Positions 6,418 to 8,938 of a stretch of DNA of 8,938 nucleotides are shown one piece after another. The translations under genes and the position numbers were made by a program. Positions within the stretch are counted from its first letter, which is position 1; the number at the start of each line of letters is the position of its first letter. A model generated the notes under the pieces. That model did no database searches, was not told the DNA's origin, and worked only from the letters and a program-made list of their open reading frames with translations. Source of the stretch: Rhodospirillaceae bacterium (GTDB lineage: Bacteria > Pseudomonadota > Alphaproteobacteria > Rhodospirillales > Magnetovibrionaceae); assembly GCA_029881835.1 (NCBI GenBank), contig JAOULV010000041.1:1-8938 (forward strand), given 5' to 3'.

Positions 6418-7014
6418 ATGGCCACCATTCACATCGCCGCAGGAATTATTGGTTATCTTGTGGGATCAATTCCTTTTGGTTTGGTTTTTGCTAGGGCTTT
6501 TGGTCTTGGCGACCTGCGCAAAATTGGTTCCGGCAATATTGGCGCTACTAATGTTTTGCGCACCGGAAACAAGCCGGCGGCCTTTTTGACCTTGCTGTTT
6601 GATATTGGCAAAGGTGGCGCGGTTGCGTTATTGGTTGGTTATTTTGTTCCCAATGTTCACGCCGAATTAGCCGCTGGCTTTTGGGCGGTAATGGGGCACA
6701 ATTTTCCCGTCTGGTTGAATTTTCGCGGCGGCAAGGGTGTTGCCACCACCATTGGTGTTTTATTGGCAACAAGCTGGCCGGTTGGTTTGGCGGCGATTGC
6801 CACGTGGTTGGTTGTTGCCGCAATTACACGCTATTCATCATTGGCCGCCTTGGTGGCGTTGGCGGGGGCGCCAATATTTTCTTATCTTTTGGCCCCGCCG
6901 CAACATATTATTCTTTCTGCAATGCTGGCAGTGCTGGTATGGGCTCGCCACCATGAAAATATTCGCCGTCTATTAAAAGGCAGCGAGACAAAAATCGGGA
7001 AAAAAGGTGAATAA
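6418..7014 (+). CDS. plsY: PlsY, acyl-phosphate:glycerol-3-phosphate acyltransferase
   Basis: Inner-membrane enzyme that transfers an acyl group from acyl-phosphate to glycerol-3-phosphate, giving lysophosphatidic acid, the first step of phospholipid synthesis. It has 198 residues, typical for the family. The three conserved cytoplasmic motifs are visible: GSGNIGATNVLRTG (37-50) in the first loop, GHNFPVWLNFRGGKGVAT (93-110) in the second, and RHHENIRRLLKGSE (177-190) near the C-terminus. Hydrophobic helices lie at about 6-26, 54-77, 84-98, 111-136, 139-158 and 163-175. The N-terminal GSIPFGLVFAR is also characteristic. It starts 12 bp after the dihydroorotase-like gene and its last 8 bases overlap the dprA start, so it sits inside the operon. 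Identity is secure. Confidence 0.97.
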   Translation: MATIHIAAGIIGYLVGSIPFGLVFARAFGLGDLRKIGSGNIGATNVLRTGNKPAAFLTLLFDIGKGGAVALLVGYFVPNVHAELAAGFWAVMGHNFPVWLNFRGGKGVATTIGVLLATSWPVGLAAIATWLVVAAITRYSSLAALVALAGAPIFSYLLAPPQHIILSAMLAVLVWARHHENIRRLLKGSETKIGKKGE

Positions 7015-8125
7015 AAAAGCTAATCAACAAATTGACTGGCTACGCCTAATCCGGACCGAAAATATCGGTCCCGTTACTTTTTATAAATTATTGGAACGTT
7101 TTGGCAGTGCCGCAAGCGCGCTGGAAGGTGCGGTTGAACTTTCAGCCAAGGGCGGAAAAAAAATAAAACCGTTTAAAGAAGAAAAAGCGATTGAGGAAAT
7201 TGAAAAATTAAACCAAATCGGCGGCGAGATAATTACCCGCCTTGATGAAGATTACCCACCACTGCTGGGTAGCATATATGATGCACCGCCGGTAATTTCA
7301 TTGCTTGGCAACAAATCACTTTTGAAAAAACGCTCCATCGCCATAGTCGGCGCCAGAAACGCATCGCTTAACGCACAAAAGCTGGCCAAACAATTAGCGA
7401 GCGAAATCGGCAATGGTGGATTTTTAATTTCATCGGGCATGGCGCGCGGCGTTGATGCGTCTGCGCACACTGGCGCACTTAAAACCGGAACCATAGGTGT
7501 GCTGGGTGGCGGGGTAGATGTTATTTACCCCAAAGAAAACGCAAAATTATATGACGCCTTAAAAGAACAAGGGGGCGTTATTTCCGAAGTGGCTTTGGGA
7601 ACCAAACCCCAGGCCATGCATTTTCCCAGACGCAACCGCATTATATCGGGCATAAGCCGGGGCGTGGTGGTGGTTGAGGCGGGCATTAAATCAGGCTCGC
7701 TAATTACCGCCAGAATGGCACTGGAACAGGGCCGCGAAGTGTTTGCGGTGCCGGGATCGCCACTGGACCCTAGAAGCGCCGGGGCCAACCGTCTGATCCG
7801 CGAAGGGGCGGGGTTGACCGAAAATGCCCAAGATATTTTTAATGCCCTTGAAGCCCTGCCCAAGACCCGGCCAAATCTTTCCTTTGAGGAAAATAACCAA
7901 TTGAAATATAAAGATAATTTATCTTACCAAGGTGATGGCGATGGTGGGGAAAAAGCCCACGACAAGGTCATCCAGCTGCTTTCGCCTAATCCGGTTAGTG
8001 TTGACGAAATCATCCGTAACTGCCAATGCTCCCCTGCGGCTGTCTCAATGGTGCTGCTGGAGCTGGAGCTGGCAGGGCGCCTTTCGCGCCATCCCGGCGG
8101 GCGGGTAGCACTGACAGGGCAGTGA
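7007..8125 (+). CDS. dprA: DprA (Smf), DNA-processing protein that loads RecA onto single-stranded DNA
   Basis: Binds incoming single-stranded DNA and helps RecA load on it during natural transformation; it is also widespread in bacteria not known to be transformable. At 372 residues it is full length and has three parts. Residues 1-75 are a helical N-terminal domain (DWLRLIRTENIGPVTFYKLLERFGS). Residues 76-280 are the Rossmann-like core, with YPPLL, IAIVGARNAS, SSGMARGVDASAH, TIGVLGGGVDVIYPKEN, FPRRNRIISGIS, VVVEAGIKSGSLITA and GSPLDPRSAGANRLIREGA. Residues 284-315 form a polar Asn/Asp/Gly-rich linker. Residues 316-370 are the winged-helix C-terminal domain (VIQLLSPNPVSVDEIIR, VLLELELAGRLSRHPGGRVAL). 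Translation starts at GTG 7007, overlapping the plsY stop by 8 bp, with GGGA at 6997-7000 six bases before it; no in-frame ATG lies near enough to be a better start. No other competence gene is in the window, so a role in transformation is not shown. Confidence 0.96.
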   Translation: MNKKANQQIDWLRLIRTENIGPVTFYKLLERFGSAASALEGAVELSAKGGKKIKPFKEEKAIEEIEKLNQIGGEIITRLDEDYPPLLGSIYDAPPVISLLGNKSLLKKRSIAIVGARNASLNAQKLAKQLASEIGNGGFLISSGMARGVDASAHTGALKTGTIGVLGGGVDVIYPKENAKLYDALKEQGGVISEVALGTKPQAMHFPRRNRIISGISRGVVVVEAGIKSGSLITARMALEQGREVFAVPGSPLDPRSAGANRLIREGAGLTENAQDIFNALEALPKTRPNLSFEENNQLKYKDNLSYQGDGDGGEKAHDKVIQLLSPNPVSVDEIIRNCQCSPAAVSMVLLELELAGRLSRHPGGRVALTGQ

Positions 8126-8139
8126 ATAAATGGGTTAAA

Positions 8140-8162
8140 TTAAGGGCAAAAGCGCCACTTAA
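8140..8162 (+). other. Imperfect hairpin just upstream of topA
   Basis: In the 58-bp dprA-topA gap, TTAAGGGC (8140-8147) pairs with GCC-A-CTTAA (8154-8162), giving an eight-pair stem with one bulged A and a six-base AAAAGC loop. No T-run follows, so it is not a normal Rho-independent terminator. It ends about 22 bases before the topA ATG and could shape the topA leader or be chance. Confidence 0.3.
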
Positions 8163-8183
8163 AGGAATATTGCGGAAATAGAC

Positions 8184-8938
8184 ATGAACGTTGTTGTTGT
8201 AGAATCGCCATCCAAGGCCAAGACCATTAATAAGTACCTAGGACCGGAATACACCGTTCTGGCATCATACGGCCATGTTCGCGATTTGCCGTCCAAGGAT
8301 GGCTCGGTTCGCCCTGACGACGATTTTGCCATGGATTGGGAAGTTGCCGGCCAATCAAAAAAACACCTAAAAGAAATTCAAACCGCGCTCAAAGGCGCCA
8401 AGCATCTTTTTCTCGCGACTGACCCGGATCGCGAAGGTGAAGCCATTGCCTGGCATGTGCGCGAAGAAATGGAAAAGAAAAAAGCGCTGAACGGTGTTGA
8501 CGTTAAGCGCGTGGTATTTAACGAAATCACCAAAAGTGCAATTTTAGAAGCGTTTAATCACCCGCGCGAATTAGACCACGAACTGGTTGATGCCTACATG
8601 GCCCGGCGCGCGCTTGATTATTTGGTTGGCTTTACCCTTTCGCCCGTATTGTGGCGCAAGCTTCCCGGTTCGCGTTCGGCCGGGCGCGTGCAATCGGTTG
8701 CCCTGCGTCTGATATCGGAACGCGAAACCGAAATTGAAAAATTCAATCCGGTTGAATATTGGTCAATCGGCGCAAGCTTTGATACCGGTAGCGGGGTAAT
8801 GATTTCAACCAACCTTACCCAGCTTGACGGTAAGAAACTTGGCAAAATGGATTTGACCAATGAAAAAGATGCCAAGCGTGCCGAAAACATAATTAAAAAT
8901 GAAACTTTTTCCGTTGCCAAGGTTGAGAAAAAGAAAAA
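8184..8938 (+). CDS. topA: TopA, DNA topoisomerase I (type IA), N-terminal part, runs off the right edge
   Basis: Relaxes negative supercoils by cutting and passing one DNA strand. The window holds 251 full codons of a protein usually 800-900 residues long in this group. The N-terminal TOPRIM domain is intact: MNVVVVESPSKAKTI with catalytic Glu7, GHVRDLPSK (30-38), and the acidic triad in ATDPDREGEAIAWH with Asp80, Asp82 and Glu84. It continues into the next domain with RVVFNEITKSAI, the MARRALDYLVGF.LSP.LW segment and GRSAGRVQSVALRLI-like sequence (here SRSAGRVQSVALRL, 163-176), all diagnostic of bacterial TopA. The active-site tyrosine lies beyond the window. The ATG at 8184 is set by the family's invariant N-terminus and by GCGGAAA about 6 bases upstream. 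It lies 58 bp after dprA, in the common dprA-topA order. Gene identity is not in doubt. Confidence 0.97.
   Translation, partial: MNVVVVESPSKAKTINKYLGPEYTVLASYGHVRDLPSKDGSVRPDDDFAMDWEVAGQSKKHLKEIQTALKGAKHLFLATDPDREGEAIAWHVREEMEKKKALNGVDVKRVVFNEITKSAILEAFNHPRELDHELVDAYMARRALDYLVGFTLSPVLWRKLPGSRSAGRVQSVALRLISERETEIEKFNPVEYWSIGASFDTGSGVMISTNLTQLDGKKLGKMDLTNEKDAKRAENIIKNETFSVAKVEKKK

Noticed and set aside
7525..7863. Minus-strand ORF of 112 codons inside dprA
   Set aside because: Antisense to the conserved Rossmann core of DprA; no ribosome binding site or recognisable sequence.
1..8938. Mobile elements, CRISPR arrays, tRNA genes, phage or defence systems
   Set aside because: No terminal inverted repeats, transposase or integrase motifs, regularly spaced repeats, tRNA cloverleaf sequence or defence-gene signatures were seen on either strand.

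Overview
The window looks like an ordinary chromosomal housekeeping region of an alphaproteobacterium of moderate GC content, most like the Rhodospirillales and related marine lineages. The evidence is the gene set and order (gatCA diverging from ruvX, then pyrB, a pyrC-like gene, plsY, dprA, topA), the extended loop before the GGSSGG motif of GatA, and the 'VDMR' form of the dihydroorotase-family protein. The lineage call is from memory of these families, not from a search.

Layout. The left quarter is read on the minus strand: a secreted SH3-domain protein of unknown function (1652-2575), then gatC (1258-1545), then gatA (1-1240, running off the left edge without its last residues). A 43-bp divergent spacer (2576-2618) separates this block from a plus-strand run that fills the rest of the window: ruvX (2619-3104), an AEC-type membrane transporter (3118-4038), pyrB (4121-5083), the dihydroorotase-like gene (5089-6405), plsY (6418-7014), dprA (7007-8125) and the start of topA (8184 to the right edge). 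Spacing in the plus-strand block is tight (5-82 bp, with one 8-bp overlap), so much of it is probably co-transcribed. The longest gap between genes is 106 bp, so no long non-coding stretch exists.

How the genes work together. GatC and GatA are two of the three subunits of the amidotransferase that corrects mischarged Glu-tRNA(Gln) and/or Asp-tRNA(Asn). PyrB makes carbamoyl-aspartate for pyrimidine synthesis. The next gene belongs to the dihydroorotase family but has lost the HxH metal motif and other key residues, so it is more likely a non-catalytic PyrX/PyrC'-type partner of PyrB than the working dihydroorotase. PlsY begins phospholipid synthesis. RuvX, DprA and TopA act on nucleic acids (rRNA maturation or junction processing, single-strand DNA handling in recombination or transformation, supercoil relaxation).

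I found no tRNA, rRNA, CRISPR array, insertion sequence or phage gene. No undescribed multi-gene system is evident. The points most worth following up are the degenerate dihydroorotase, the uncharacterised SH3 protein between two conserved gene blocks, and the palindromic -10 element in the short divergent spacer.
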